Source: Candidatus Cloacimonadota bacterium | GTDB lineage: Bacteria > Cloacimonadota > Cloacimonadia > Cloacimonadales > TCS61 | Direction: 5' to 3' | DNA: 20,623 bases | Assembly: GCA_027858325.1 (NCBI GenBank) | Contig: JAQICU010000212.1 | Span: 1-20,623 of the forward strand | In this document: piece after piece, positions 1 to 7,485 of the stretch | Numbering within the stretch: the stretch's first letter is position 1 | Layout of the letters: the number at the start of each line of letters is the position of its first letter | Program-made: the position numbers and the translations under genes | Notes under the pieces: generated by a model | Database searches by the model: none | The model's input: the letters and a program-made list of their open reading frames with translations, nothing else | Told to the model about the DNA's origin: nothing

Positions 1-1084
1 TCCCCTGACTACCAAGAATTATATTCTTAGCTAGATCATAAGAGGGGACTAAACCTCTTTTTAAGCGATCTGAAGGTATATGGGATAATCCTCTCTTTCG
101 TCTAATGCCGGTAGACGCATGAGTAATATCTACATCATCCAGAATTATCTTTCCGCTTGTTACTTTTCGTAATCCAGTAATACACTCTTCCAATTCTAGT
201 TGTCCATTCCCCGACACTCCGGCAATACCCACGATCTCTCCTTTACGGATAGAAATAGTGATATTCTTCAATAACAGGTTCTTATGTCTTCCGGTTAGAG
301 ATAGGTCTTTCACTTCAAGGACATTATCCCCAATATCACCTTTTTCTTTATCAACATTCAAAAGAACTTCACGGCCAACCATCATTTTTGCCAGTTCTTT
401 CGGATTGGTATCTGATGTATTAACAGTACCGATCAATTTTCCTTTTCGCAATACAGTTACCCTGTCAGAGATATTCATTGTCTCTTCCAGTTTGTGTGTA
501 ATAAAAATTATGGTTTTTCCACCTGCTTTTAGTTCTCTTATGGTAGTAAAAAGATCGTTAACTTCCTGAGGAGTTAGAACAGCGGTTGGTTCATCAAAGA
601 TCAATATTTCTGCTTTCCGATAAAGAACTTTCAGGATCTCTACACGTTGCTGTTCTCCAACCGATATATTCTCAATTTTTTCATCTGTTTTTACAGCCAG
701 GTGATAGTTGTTGGATATCTGCTTAACTTGCTCTCTGGCTTTTCTCATGTCAACTAAACCGTTCTTTAGCGGCTCTGCACCGACAATAATATTTTCTGTA
801 GTTGTTAGTCTATCGATTAACATGAAATGTTGATGGATCATTCCCAATCCAAGCTTTATAGCTTTACTAGGATTATCCATTTTGCAGGGTTTTCCCCTTA
901 AGAATATTTCGCCTTCTTCAGGATTATAAAGCCCGAAAAGGTTGTTCATAAGGGTTGTCTTTCCTGCACCATTTTCGCCAAGCAGACAGTGAATCTCGCC
1001 TTTTTTAATAATCAGGTCAATTTTATCATTGGCAAGAAAATCACCGAATTTTTTTGTAATGCTCTTAAATTCAATAATATTCAA
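1..1084 (-). CDS. Nucleoside/sugar ABC importer ATPase, NupO/RbsA-type, C-terminus cut by window edge
   Basis: This is the ATP-hydrolysing subunit of an importer paired with the BmpA-type binding protein encoded just upstream. I translated it from the minus strand. The first nucleotide-binding domain has Walker A GENGAGKTT (residues 36-44), signature SVGEQQR (about 141-147) and Walker B LIFDEP (about 161-166). A second domain begins near residue 225 and has the degenerate P-loop GVSGNGQLEL, where Lys is replaced by Gln, as is usual in the second half of RbsA/NupO-type double ATPases. About 361 codons are present of a family length near 500. The only in-frame start after a TAA is TTG at 1084; no clear Shine-Dalgarno precedes it, so the start is less certain than the gene. 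NupP/NupQ-like permease genes are expected further left (inference). The protein sits at the inner face of the cytoplasmic membrane. Confidence 0.93.
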   Translation of the reverse strand, partial: MNIIEFKSITKKFGDFLANDKIDLIIKKGEIHCLLGENGAGKTTLMNNLFGLYNPEEGEIFLRGKPCKMDNPSKAIKLGLGMIHQHFMLIDRLTTTENIIVGAEPLKNGLVDMRKAREQVKQISNNYHLAVKTDEKIENISVGEQQRVEILKVLYRKAEILIFDEPTAVLTPQEVNDLFTTIRELKAGGKTIIFITHKLEETMNISDRVTVLRKGKLIGTVNTSDTNPKELAKMMVGREVLLNVDKEKGDIGDNVLEVKDLSLTGRHKNLLLKNITISIRKGEIVGIAGVSGNGQLELEECITGLRKVTSGKIILDDVDITHASTGIRRKRGLSHIPSDRLKRGLVPSYDLAKNIILGSQG

Positions 1085-1105
1085 AACAGGACTTTTTTAT
1101 TAAAC

Positions 1106-1135
1106 AAAAAGGGAACGATCTTGTAACCGTTCCCT
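1106..1135 (-). terminator. Hairpin with U-tract between binding-protein and ATPase genes (partial terminator/attenuator)
   Basis: Read on the minus strand, AGGGAACG (1135-1128) and CGTTCCCT (1117-1110) form a perfect 8-bp stem around a 10-base loop, followed by TTTTTG (T-run at 1110-1106). It lies 11 bases after the binding-protein stop codon and before the ATPase start. The position fits a leaky terminator or mRNA-stabilising hairpin that keeps the binding protein more abundant than the ATPase. This is common in ABC importer operons; the role here is inferred. Confidence 0.75.
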
Positions 1136-1145
1136 ATAATTATGT

Positions 1146-2126
1146 CTATTTAACTTCTTCAATCGTGGCGGGTATCACAATTTCACCCGCGATAATTTTC
1201 TTCTTAACTATTTCTAATTCAGTAATTACATCTTCAGGTAAGAGATTTATTGAATATCCTAAAGCATCTTCTTTAAGACCGAGTGAATAAATTTTACCTT
1301 CAAATTTGCCGTCTATTACATCTTTGATAGCGATGCATACAGTATTATCAACACGCTTCATACCATTCGTAAGCACATTTTCAGGTGCAAGATAACCTTG
1401 ATCTGAATCTGCACCGATCGAATAGAAATTCTTCTCTTTTGAAGCGTTGATTACACCTAACCCAGATCTGCCGGCAGCACCCCACACAATATCTGCTCCC
1501 TGCTCATACATAGAGAGAGTGAGTTCCTTACCTTTAGCAGGATCTGCCCAATGGCCTACATAAGAATGAATGGCTTTCACACCATTATCAGCATAGTTTA
1601 CACCAGTCATGAATCCAGCAATGTTAGCATCAATTAGAGGTATTTTCATTCCACCAATAACAGCAACAACTTTATCCTCATTAATTCTTGCATCACCTTT
1701 TTTGATCGTCATTAAAGCAGATGCATATCCAACCATAAAACCACGTTCTTGTTCCTTATAAACATAAGAAGCTACGTTTGGGTTCATTACTACCATGTCG
1801 ATAATTGCAAAATTCTGTTTTGGAAATCTTTCAGAAATTTTAGTTAGTGCATCAGCTTGGTCAAAACCGATAGAGATGATGAGATCATATTTCTTAGAAT
1901 TGGCAAACTGAGCCAGATATGTCTCATATTCTGTAATTGCAGAAGGTTCTGCAAAATCATATTCGATAGCGTACTGCTCTTTAGCCATCTTCATCCCTTC
2001 CATTGCTGCATCATTAAATGATTTGTCACCCAAACCGCCTGTAGCAAACACAATAGCTACGTTAGCTTCTGCAAAAACACAAACGGCAAAAACTAAGATC
2101 AACATTGTTACAAATACTTTTTTCAT
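1146..2126 (-). CDS. BmpA/PnrA-family nucleoside-binding protein of an ABC importer
   Basis: This is a periplasmic substrate-binding protein of the basic membrane protein (BMP/PnrA) family, whose characterised members bind purine nucleosides. After an N-terminal signal peptide (Lys-Lys, hydrophobic core, cut probably after VFA) come the family motifs GGLGDKSFND, SIGFDQADAL and GADSDQGYL, then VLTNGMKRVD near the C-terminus. A Cys is present in the signal (FAVC), but the preceding Val is a poor lipobox residue, so lipoprotein status is doubtful. The start is ATG at 2126, not the longer frame to 2207: a strong GGAGG lies 6 bases upstream and the signal peptide begins there. The 326-residue length is normal for the family. 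It starts 11 bases after the dehydrogenase stop, with its Shine-Dalgarno in that gap, so it is cotranscribed with the deoxysugar-phosphate genes. That context points to a modified nucleoside ligand such as 5'-deoxyadenosine or methylthioadenosine (inference). Confidence 0.93.
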   Translation of the reverse strand: MKKVFVTMLILVFAVCVFAEANVAIVFATGGLGDKSFNDAAMEGMKMAKEQYAIEYDFAEPSAITEYETYLAQFANSKKYDLIISIGFDQADALTKISERFPKQNFAIIDMVVMNPNVASYVYKEQERGFMVGYASALMTIKKGDARINEDKVVAVIGGMKIPLIDANIAGFMTGVNYADNGVKAIHSYVGHWADPAKGKELTLSMYEQGADIVWGAAGRSGLGVINASKEKNFYSIGADSDQGYLAPENVLTNGMKRVDNTVCIAIKDVIDGKFEGKIYSLGLKEDALGYSINLLPEDVITELEIVKKKIIAGEIVIPATIEEVK

Positions 2127-2137
2127 TCGTCCTCCCT

Positions 2138-3121
2138 TTATTTGGTTAATTTCAATAATACCTTTAAAGCTCCTTTTGAGAAGGCTGTTATAAAGGCAAT
2201 TTCCCAATCATCAATTAAAAAGGTTTTGTCGATTAATTTTGTCAAATCAATTCTGCTCTCCCGCATAAATTGCAGAGCTGGAGCAAAATGACCACATCGG
2301 GAGCCTATCAGCCTTATCTCTTTTCTAACCCAGAGAGATGGATTAAATTTTATTTGTCCAGCATAGGTGCTTTTCAATACGATCGTTCCTTTGGGTCTAA
2401 CGATATTACCCGCAAATAAGAGAGCAGCATCATTACCGGTACATTCAATAACGATATCAAAAGAGTTTTCCAGATCATCAGATTCATTCAAGATCATTGT
2501 TTTGCAAAAATCTTGAGCTAATTCCAGTTTTTTTTCTTGCTTCCCAATCAAAGTGAGATCGCATAAAGTTGTTGAAACGGCTCTGACGATCAATTGTCCT
2601 AGTTTTCCATCACCAATTATGGCTACTCTATCTTGCTTAGAAATTTCTACATTCTGCAGGATGTTGAAAGCTGCAGCTAATGGTTCTGTGAAAACAGCTT
2701 CTTCATCACTGATCTCATCTGGAACAATAAGCAGGTTTTCAATGGGAAGAGTTACATATTCGGAGAAAACTCCGTCTTTTCCATTAATTCCTAATGTTTT
2801 TCTTTGTGGACAATGGTTTTGCATTCCTCTTTTACAGAGTGAGCAAACTCCGCAGCCAATATTGATCTCGCCAACTGCTCTTTTTCCGATGAATTCCAAT
2901 TGAGAACATTCTGTTACAATACCAACAAATTCATGTCCCAAAATTCCGGTAAAAGGAACATAGCCGTTCATGATCTCTTTATCGGTGTTGCAAATTCCAG
3001 CTAAAGTTACTTTTATCAATGCTTCATTTTTGGCTGGAACAGGAATGGGATAGTCTTTTCTTAATTCCAATTTCTTATCAAAATATAGAGCTTTCATTTT
3101 TCTTGAGTTGGAAGGAATCAT
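2138..3121 (-). CDS. Zinc-dependent alcohol dehydrogenase (MDR family)
   Basis: This is an NAD(P)-dependent medium-chain dehydrogenase/reductase. Numbered from the internal MKALYF, the catalytic zinc site is Cys36 (GICNTD), His55-Glu56 (GHEFVG) and Glu138 (TEPLA). The structural zinc site is Cys82, Cys85, Cys88 and Cys96. The dinucleotide fold has GDGKLG at 162-167. Three starts are possible: 3136 (overlapping the aldolase gene, no ribosome site), 3121 (one base after the aldolase stop, GGA about 10 bases upstream; chosen) and 3097 (where homologues usually begin). The tight packing implies translational coupling to the aldolase. Because a FucA-type aldolase acting on a 5-deoxypentulose phosphate releases acetaldehyde or methylthioacetaldehyde, a likely role is reducing that aldehyde to an alcohol (inference). 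A polyol or threonine dehydrogenase activity cannot be excluded from sequence. Confidence 0.9.
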   Translation of the reverse strand: MIPSNSRKMKALYFDKKLELRKDYPIPVPAKNEALIKVTLAGICNTDKEIMNGYVPFTGILGHEFVGIVTECSQLEFIGKRAVGEINIGCGVCSLCKRGMQNHCPQRKTLGINGKDGVFSEYVTLPIENLLIVPDEISDEEAVFTEPLAAAFNILQNVEISKQDRVAIIGDGKLGQLIVRAVSTTLCDLTLIGKQEKKLELAQDFCKTMILNESDDLENSFDIVIECTGNDAALLFAGNIVRPKGTIVLKSTYAGQIKFNPSLWVRKEIRLIGSRCGHFAPALQFMRESRIDLTKLIDKTFLIDDWEIAFITAFSKGALKVLLKLTK

Positions 3122-3122
3122 T

Positions 3123-3767
3123 TTATTTCTGTCCATATTGATTTAGATAGAAATCACGCATAAAATCGACATCCGATTGAGAGAGTTCTATAGCTCCTCC
3201 CATAGAATTGGCATAAATTACTGCTTGAGCTGATTTCTCTACAATTTGAGATATCTTGTAAGCTTCATCTAAAGTATCTGCTGCTGTCAGTAATCCATGA
3301 TTTGCTAATATGCAGGCAGTTTTGCCTTTAAGTGCAGTTATTGCTGATAGAGCTAATTCATTGGAACCGGGAAGAAAGTACTCCGCAACTTCAACCTGTC
3401 CTCCCACAATTTGAATCATATCTTCACAAACTGCTGGAATTGGTTTTCTAGCAATTGCAAAAGCGGTGCAGCAAACGCTGTGAGTATGAATTATTGCTTT
3501 TATGTTTTTCTTCGCTTTGTAAATAGCAGAATGCAGCGGAAGTTCGATCGATGGTTTTTTATTACCTTTAATTATATTTCCTGCCAGATCGATAACAATG
3601 ATGTCTTCTGCTGTTATTGTTTCATAGGCAATTCCTGAAGGAGTAATTGCAAAGTGATCGTCATCAATTCTTGCCGAAATATTTCCCCAGGTTCCCAGAT
3701 TAAATCCGGAAGCTGCGATCTCTTTTCCTAAACTAGCAATATTGTTTCTAATTTCTTCAAATAACAT
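3123..3767 (-). CDS. Class II aldolase, FucA/Ald2/DrdA-like (deoxypentulose-1-phosphate aldolase)
   Basis: This is a zinc-dependent class II aldolase of the aldolase/adducin (fuculose-1-phosphate aldolase) family. It has full family length (214 residues), and the expected zinc and catalytic residues are Glu75 (SIELPLH), His94 and His96 (IHTHS) and His157 (ANHGLL). These match the E. coli FucA spacing with an offset of two. The phosphate-binding TWGNISAR segment lies at 26-33. FucA-like enzymes cleave ketose-1-phosphates to dihydroxyacetone phosphate plus an aldehyde. Directly downstream of an MtnA-type isomerase, the expected substrate is 5-deoxyribulose-1-phosphate or 5-methylthioribulose-1-phosphate, as in the Ald2/DrdA DHAP shunt (established pathway, assignment inferred). 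MtnB dehydratases belong to the same superfamily and are the main alternative; no other methionine-salvage gene follows here. The ATG at 3767 is preceded by AGAGGAA, which overlaps the mtnA stop region. Confidence 0.85.
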   Translation of the reverse strand: MLFEEIRNNIASLGKEIAASGFNLGTWGNISARIDDDHFAITPSGIAYETITAEDIIVIDLAGNIIKGNKKPSIELPLHSAIYKAKKNIKAIIHTHSVCCTAFAIARKPIPAVCEDMIQIVGGQVEVAEYFLPGSNELALSAITALKGKTACILANHGLLTAADTLDEAYKISQIVEKSAQAVIYANSMGGAIELSQSDVDFMRDFYLNQYGQK

Positions 3768-3775
3768 AAATTCCT

Positions 3776-4810
3776 CTATTTCAATTTTAGAATATTTTCT
3801 TTAAATGGCTTATTAATTATTCCCTTTTCTGTGATAACAGCTGTGATATTTTCGTTTGGTGTAACATCAAAAGCAGGATTATAAACATCAATATTTTCGG
3901 GTGCTATTTGAACACCGTTTATATGAGTTACCTCTTCTTTGGAACGCTCTTCAATCTCGATCTCCTCACCTGTTTCAATTTCAAAATCTATGGTTGTTGT
4001 TGGAGCAACAATATAAAATGGAACGTCATAAACTTTTGCGATCACAGAAAGCATGAAAGTACCGATCTTATTTGCACAATCACCATTAATGGCAATCCTG
4101 TCAGCTCCGACCAGGATCAGATCGATCTTACCGTCACGGATCAAAGTTGCTGCTACACTGTCGGCAATAAGTGTGGCTGGAATTCCTTCTTGAACCAGTT
4201 CCCAGGCTGTAAGTCTGGCTCCCTGCAAACGAGGTCTGGTTTCATCAGCGTAAACAAATATTTCTTTTCCATCCTCAAATGCAGCACGAATAACTCCCAA
4301 AGCTGTGCCGTATTCTACAGTAGCTAGTGCGCCTGTGTTACAATGAGTTAGAATAGTAGCTTTATGGGGAATAAGAGAATTCCCGAACTGTCCCATTTTC
4401 TTATTTGTTCGTATATCTTCATCCGCAATTTGATTTGCTTCTGCTTTTAATTTGTGTAAAACATTTTTAGGAGTTTCATTATCAATTAAGAAAAATCTCA
4501 TTCGCTTTATTGCCCACATCAAATTTACAGCAGTAGGACGTGAGCTATTAATAATATCACAAGCTTCATGCATTTGATCCAAAAATTGTTTTATTGGAAG
4601 TTCATTAAATTCAAAAGCAGCAAGAACAACTCCATAAGCTGCCGTTACACCGATTGCCGGAGCGCCTCTAACTACCATTTCAGCAATTGCAAATTCAACA
4701 TCTCTGTAATTCTCACAAATGAATTTTTTATATTGTTGCGGTAAAGCTCTCTGATCGATCAGATATAATTTATTGTTTTTGAATTCTAATGAACGGATCG
4801 GGTATTTCAT
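3776..4810 (-). CDS. mtnA: Methylthioribose-1-phosphate isomerase family (MtnA/DrdI)
   Basis: This cytoplasmic enzyme isomerises an aldose-1-phosphate to a ketose-1-phosphate (5-methylthioribose-1-phosphate or 5-deoxyribose-1-phosphate to the ribulose form). It is full length (344 residues) with the family motifs RGAPAIG (48-54), THCNTGALAT containing catalytic Cys157, YADETRPRLQGARLTAWEL (about 187-205), VGADRI containing catalytic Asp237, NGDCANKIGT (242-251), EEVTHINGV (292-300) and NPAFDVTP (311-318). It is the first gene of the minus-strand operon, with GAGGAGG just before the ATG at 4810. Its partner here is a FucA-like aldolase, not the MtnB-C-D enzymes, which favours the DHAP shunt over full methionine salvage. 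Eukaryotic eIF2B-related paralogues are excluded by the Cys/Asp pair. Whether the natural substrate carries methylthio or hydrogen at C5 cannot be read from sequence. Confidence 0.95.
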   Translation of the reverse strand: MKYPIRSLEFKNNKLYLIDQRALPQQYKKFICENYRDVEFAIAEMVVRGAPAIGVTAAYGVVLAAFEFNELPIKQFLDQMHEACDIINSSRPTAVNLMWAIKRMRFFLIDNETPKNVLHKLKAEANQIADEDIRTNKKMGQFGNSLIPHKATILTHCNTGALATVEYGTALGVIRAAFEDGKEIFVYADETRPRLQGARLTAWELVQEGIPATLIADSVAATLIRDGKIDLILVGADRIAINGDCANKIGTFMLSVIAKVYDVPFYIVAPTTTIDFEIETGEEIEIEERSKEEVTHINGVQIAPENIDVYNPAFDVTPNENITAVITEKGIINKPFKENILKLK

Positions 4811-5097
4811 AATCCTCCTCTAAATCTGTTCTTCTTCAAAAGCAGAAGATAGAACTTTGATCTTAACGTCAAATAATTAATTAGAATCGCATTTACTAAA
4901 TTATAAAAAATAAGAACAAGTGAAGGATAAAATAAGTCTTACTCTTCTAATTTATTCTTTTATAAGAAGTTGGAAAGAGTTGCTGACAAGAAACTTGACA
5001 GTAAGGTTGTTGAATAAATTTTAGAATTAAATAAAAGAGTGATTTTACTTAACTTATGAAGTATGAATTAAATATATAAAAAAATGGAGGTTCATTG
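4811..5097. promoter_or_regulatory. Divergent intergenic region between the salvage operon and hppA
   Basis: This non-coding, very AT-rich gap must hold promoters in both directions. For mtnA, a perfect TATAAT reads on the minus strand at 4905-4900, but I see no convincing -35 box. For hppA, a perfect TTGACA lies at 4995-5000, followed by TAGAAT at 5022-5027, although the 21-base spacing is too long to be confident. A small palindrome, TTCTT-TTAT-AAGAA, lies at 4955-4968 between the two and could be an operator (weak). Ribosome sites are strong on both sides: GGAGG before hppA (5086-5090) and GAGGAGG before mtnA. I saw no SAM-riboswitch-like structure. Confidence 0.45.
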
Positions 5098-7419
5098 ATG
5101 GTACCAACAATTTGGTATGTTGCACCCTTAGGAGCGATTACAGCATTAATTTTCGCTTATATTTTTTACTTAGGAGTAAAAAAGGGAGATCCCGGTAATG
5201 AAAAGATGCAGACAATTGCAAAGCACGTGCGGGATGGTGCATTTGCTTACTTGAAACAACAATATAAAGGTGTTGGAATTTTCTTTTTAGTCGCTTTTAT
5301 TCTATTCAACATTATGGCTCATGTATTACATGTGTTGCATTGGCTAATCCCATGGGCTTTTCTTACTGGTGGTATTTTCAGGGGATTGGCTGGCTGGATA
5401 GGAATGAATACTGCTACGCTAGCATCGAACAGAACTGCTCAGGGAGCTTCTGTAAGTTTGAATAAAGGACTTAAAGTAGCTTTCCGTGCCGGTGCCGTTA
5501 TGGGGCTTGTCGTCGTTGGATTGGCTCTTATTGATATTACCGCTTGGTTCTACGTTTTGAATTATTTTAATTTCCCACTTCACACTATCACAGTGATCAT
5601 GCTTAGTTTTGGAATGGGTGCCTCTACTCAAGCTTTATTTGCCCGTCTGGGTGGAGGAATTTATACCAAAGCTGCAGACGTAGGAGCGGATCTGGTTGGA
5701 AAAGTGGAAGCAGGAATTCCTGAAGATGATCCTCGTAATCCGGCTACGATTGCCGATAATGTAGGAGATAACGTTGGTGATGTAGCAGGAATGGGAGCTG
5801 ACCTTTATGAATCTTATGCCGGCTCAATTTTGGCTACGGCTGCTTTGGGAATGGCTGCTGTTGCTCAGATTTTTGGTAATGGAACTGTTCTATTGGATAC
5901 TTGGGCTATCAAGTTCGTTACAGCCCCGATGGTTCTGGCGGGAGTAGGCGCGTTTCTTTCCATAATAGGAATATATATGGTTTCGACCAAAGAAAGTGCC
6001 GGCACTAAAGAATTGATGTTTGCCTTAAACAAAGGTGTTTATGGCAGTTCAATTCTTATCGCAATTGTTGCTTATTTTATTACAAAACTAATGCTTCCTG
6101 CTGAATATTCATTCGGTATATTCCTTGCTAGTATAATTGGACTTTTCGCTGGAATTCTAATAGGTTATTTCACTGAACGTTCCACTTCCACTGCTTACGC
6201 TCCCACCAGGGGTATTGCCAAGCAGGGTGAGTACGGTCCAGCTACGGTTATCATCGATGGATTGGCTGTAGGAATGAAATCTACTGCAGCTCCTGTGATC
6301 ATTATAGGTATAGCGATCTTGGCTGCCTTCAGTGTGAGTAAAGGTTTTGCAATTCCTGAATTAGGATTATACGGAATCGGTTTTGGCGCAGTAGGAATGC
6401 TGGCTACTTTAGGTGTTACTCTGGCTATGGATGCTTTCGGACCGATCGCTGACAATGCTGGTGGAAATGCCGAAATGTGTCAACTTCCCGAAGAAGTGAG
6501 AAAAAGAACTGATGCTCTAGACAGTGTGGGAAATACAACTGCTGCTACAGGAAAAGGTTTTGCAATCGGTTCTGCTGCACTTACAGCAATGGCACTTCTC
6601 GCTGCCTATCTGGAAGAAGTGAGAACAGGTTTAATGCACCTTGGAATGAAGGTCATGACAATAGATTTTGGAAACGGTTTAGTGAGAACTGTTGATATTG
6701 CAAATGCTTCAATCTCAGATTTCATGAACTATTATTCAGTAAATTTGATGAATCCCAAATTTTTGATCGGAATCTTCATGGGCTCAATGGTTACTTTTGT
6801 CTTCGCGGCTTTCACCATGAAAGCAGTTGGAAGAGTAGCGGGGGATATGGTGGCAGAAGTTCGTCGTCAGTTCCGTGAGATCCCCGGAATTATGGAAGGT
6901 AAAGCTGAACCGGAATACGCCAAATGTGTTACAATTTCTACTGTTGGAGCACAAAGAGAGATGGTTGCTCCTGCTTTATTAGGAATTCTTACTCCTATTG
7001 TTATTGGATTGATTCTTGGTGTAGCTGGTGTTATGGGACTTCTGGCCGGTGGTCTCTCAACAGGATTTGTGATGGCGATCATGATGAATAATGCCGGTGG
7101 TGCCTGGGATAATGCTAAGAAATATATCGAAACAGGACATCATGGCGGTAAGGGTTCGGATTTTCATAAAGCTGCTGTTGTTGGCGATACAGTAGGAGAT
7201 CCCTTCAAAGATACCTCAGGTCCTTCAATTAATATCTTGATTAAATTAATGAGTATGGTAAGTATTGTCTTCGCTGGTCTCATCGTTGCATATTCACCGA
7301 TGATCGAAGCAGTTTACAGTGGTAAAAAAGAGGATAAAGTAATAGAGAAGAAGGTTGATGAAAAAATCATTGAAGAAGATACTGAAGAAGAAACAACAGA
7401 ATTGGATGTTACTGAATAA
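5098..7419 (+). CDS. hppA: K+-dependent membrane-bound ion-translocating pyrophosphatase
   Basis: This integral inner-membrane protein couples pyrophosphate hydrolysis to H+ or Na+ transport and has many hydrophobic helices across 773 residues. The catalytic segment has DVGADLVGKVE at about 194-204, then the acidic IADNVGDNVGD stretch. A second acidic site is DNAGGNAEM, and the C-terminal site is GDTVGDPFKDTSGPS. The potassium-dependence positions read GNTTAATGKG, with Ala482 and Gly485 (K+-independent enzymes have Lys and Thr), so K+-dependent is the prediction; H+ versus Na+ cannot be settled by eye. A charged, Glu/Lys-rich cytosolic tail of about 45 residues follows the last helix and is unusual for the family. 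The ATG at 5098 is chosen over the TTG at 5095 because GGAGG lies 7 bases upstream. The gene is transcribed alone, divergent from mtnA and closed by a strong terminator. It fits a low-energy anaerobic lifestyle. Confidence 0.97.
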   Translation: MVPTIWYVAPLGAITALIFAYIFYLGVKKGDPGNEKMQTIAKHVRDGAFAYLKQQYKGVGIFFLVAFILFNIMAHVLHVLHWLIPWAFLTGGIFRGLAGWIGMNTATLASNRTAQGASVSLNKGLKVAFRAGAVMGLVVVGLALIDITAWFYVLNYFNFPLHTITVIMLSFGMGASTQALFARLGGGIYTKAADVGADLVGKVEAGIPEDDPRNPATIADNVGDNVGDVAGMGADLYESYAGSILATAALGMAAVAQIFGNGTVLLDTWAIKFVTAPMVLAGVGAFLSIIGIYMVSTKESAGTKELMFALNKGVYGSSILIAIVAYFITKLMLPAEYSFGIFLASIIGLFAGILIGYFTERSTSTAYAPTRGIAKQGEYGPATVIIDGLAVGMKSTAAPVIIIGIAILAAFSVSKGFAIPELGLYGIGFGAVGMLATLGVTLAMDAFGPIADNAGGNAEMCQLPEEVRKRTDALDSVGNTTAATGKGFAIGSAALTAMALLAAYLEEVRTGLMHLGMKVMTIDFGNGLVRTVDIANASISDFMNYYSVNLMNPKFLIGIFMGSMVTFVFAAFTMKAVGRVAGDMVAEVRRQFREIPGIMEGKAEPEYAKCVTISTVGAQREMVAPALLGILTPIVIGLILGVAGVMGLLAGGLSTGFVMAIMMNNAGGAWDNAKKYIETGHHGGKGSDFHKAAVVGDTVGDPFKDTSGPSINILIKLMSMVSIVFAGLIVAYSPMIEAVYSGKKEDKVIEKKVDEKIIEEDTEEETTELDVTE

Positions 7420-7448
7420 TCAAGTTCCTATAAGAATATACAATATGA

Positions 7449-7476
7449 AGACGGGGTGCAAACCTCGTCTTTTTTT
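7449..7476 (+). terminator. Intrinsic terminator of hppA
   Basis: AGACGGGG (7449-7456) pairs with CCTCGTCT (7463-7470) around a TGCAAA loop, with one G-U wobble, and runs directly into seven T residues (7470-7476). It lies 30 bases after the hppA stop codon. The next gene starts only 10 bases after the T-run. Confidence 0.9.
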
Positions 7477-7485
7477 GGTTAGTTT

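Noticed and set aside
2127..2207. Longer reading frame of the BmpA-type protein starting at 2207
   Set aside because: It would add 27 residues encoded within the end of the dehydrogenase gene and bury the signal peptide; the ATG at 2126 has a strong GGAGG and begins the signal sequence.
3908..4327. Open frame of 139 codons opposite mtnA
   Set aside because: It lies wholly antisense to a strongly conserved mtnA and its product is Cys/Asn/Phe-rich without any family pattern: a shadow frame.
1..4810. Classical methionine salvage (mtnA-B-C-D) operon
   Set aside because: Only the isomerase fits; the aldolase matches FucA active-site spacing and is followed by an alcohol dehydrogenase and transporter, with no enolase/phosphatase or dioxygenase gene present.
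4811..5094. Possible SAM or other riboswitch leader for the mtnA operon
   Set aside because: The leader is AT-rich with only short weak stems and shows no conserved riboswitch core that I can recognise.
5095..5097. TTG start for hppA
   Set aside because: The ATG at 5098 is better spaced from GGAGG and is the normal codon; the TTG adds only one residue.
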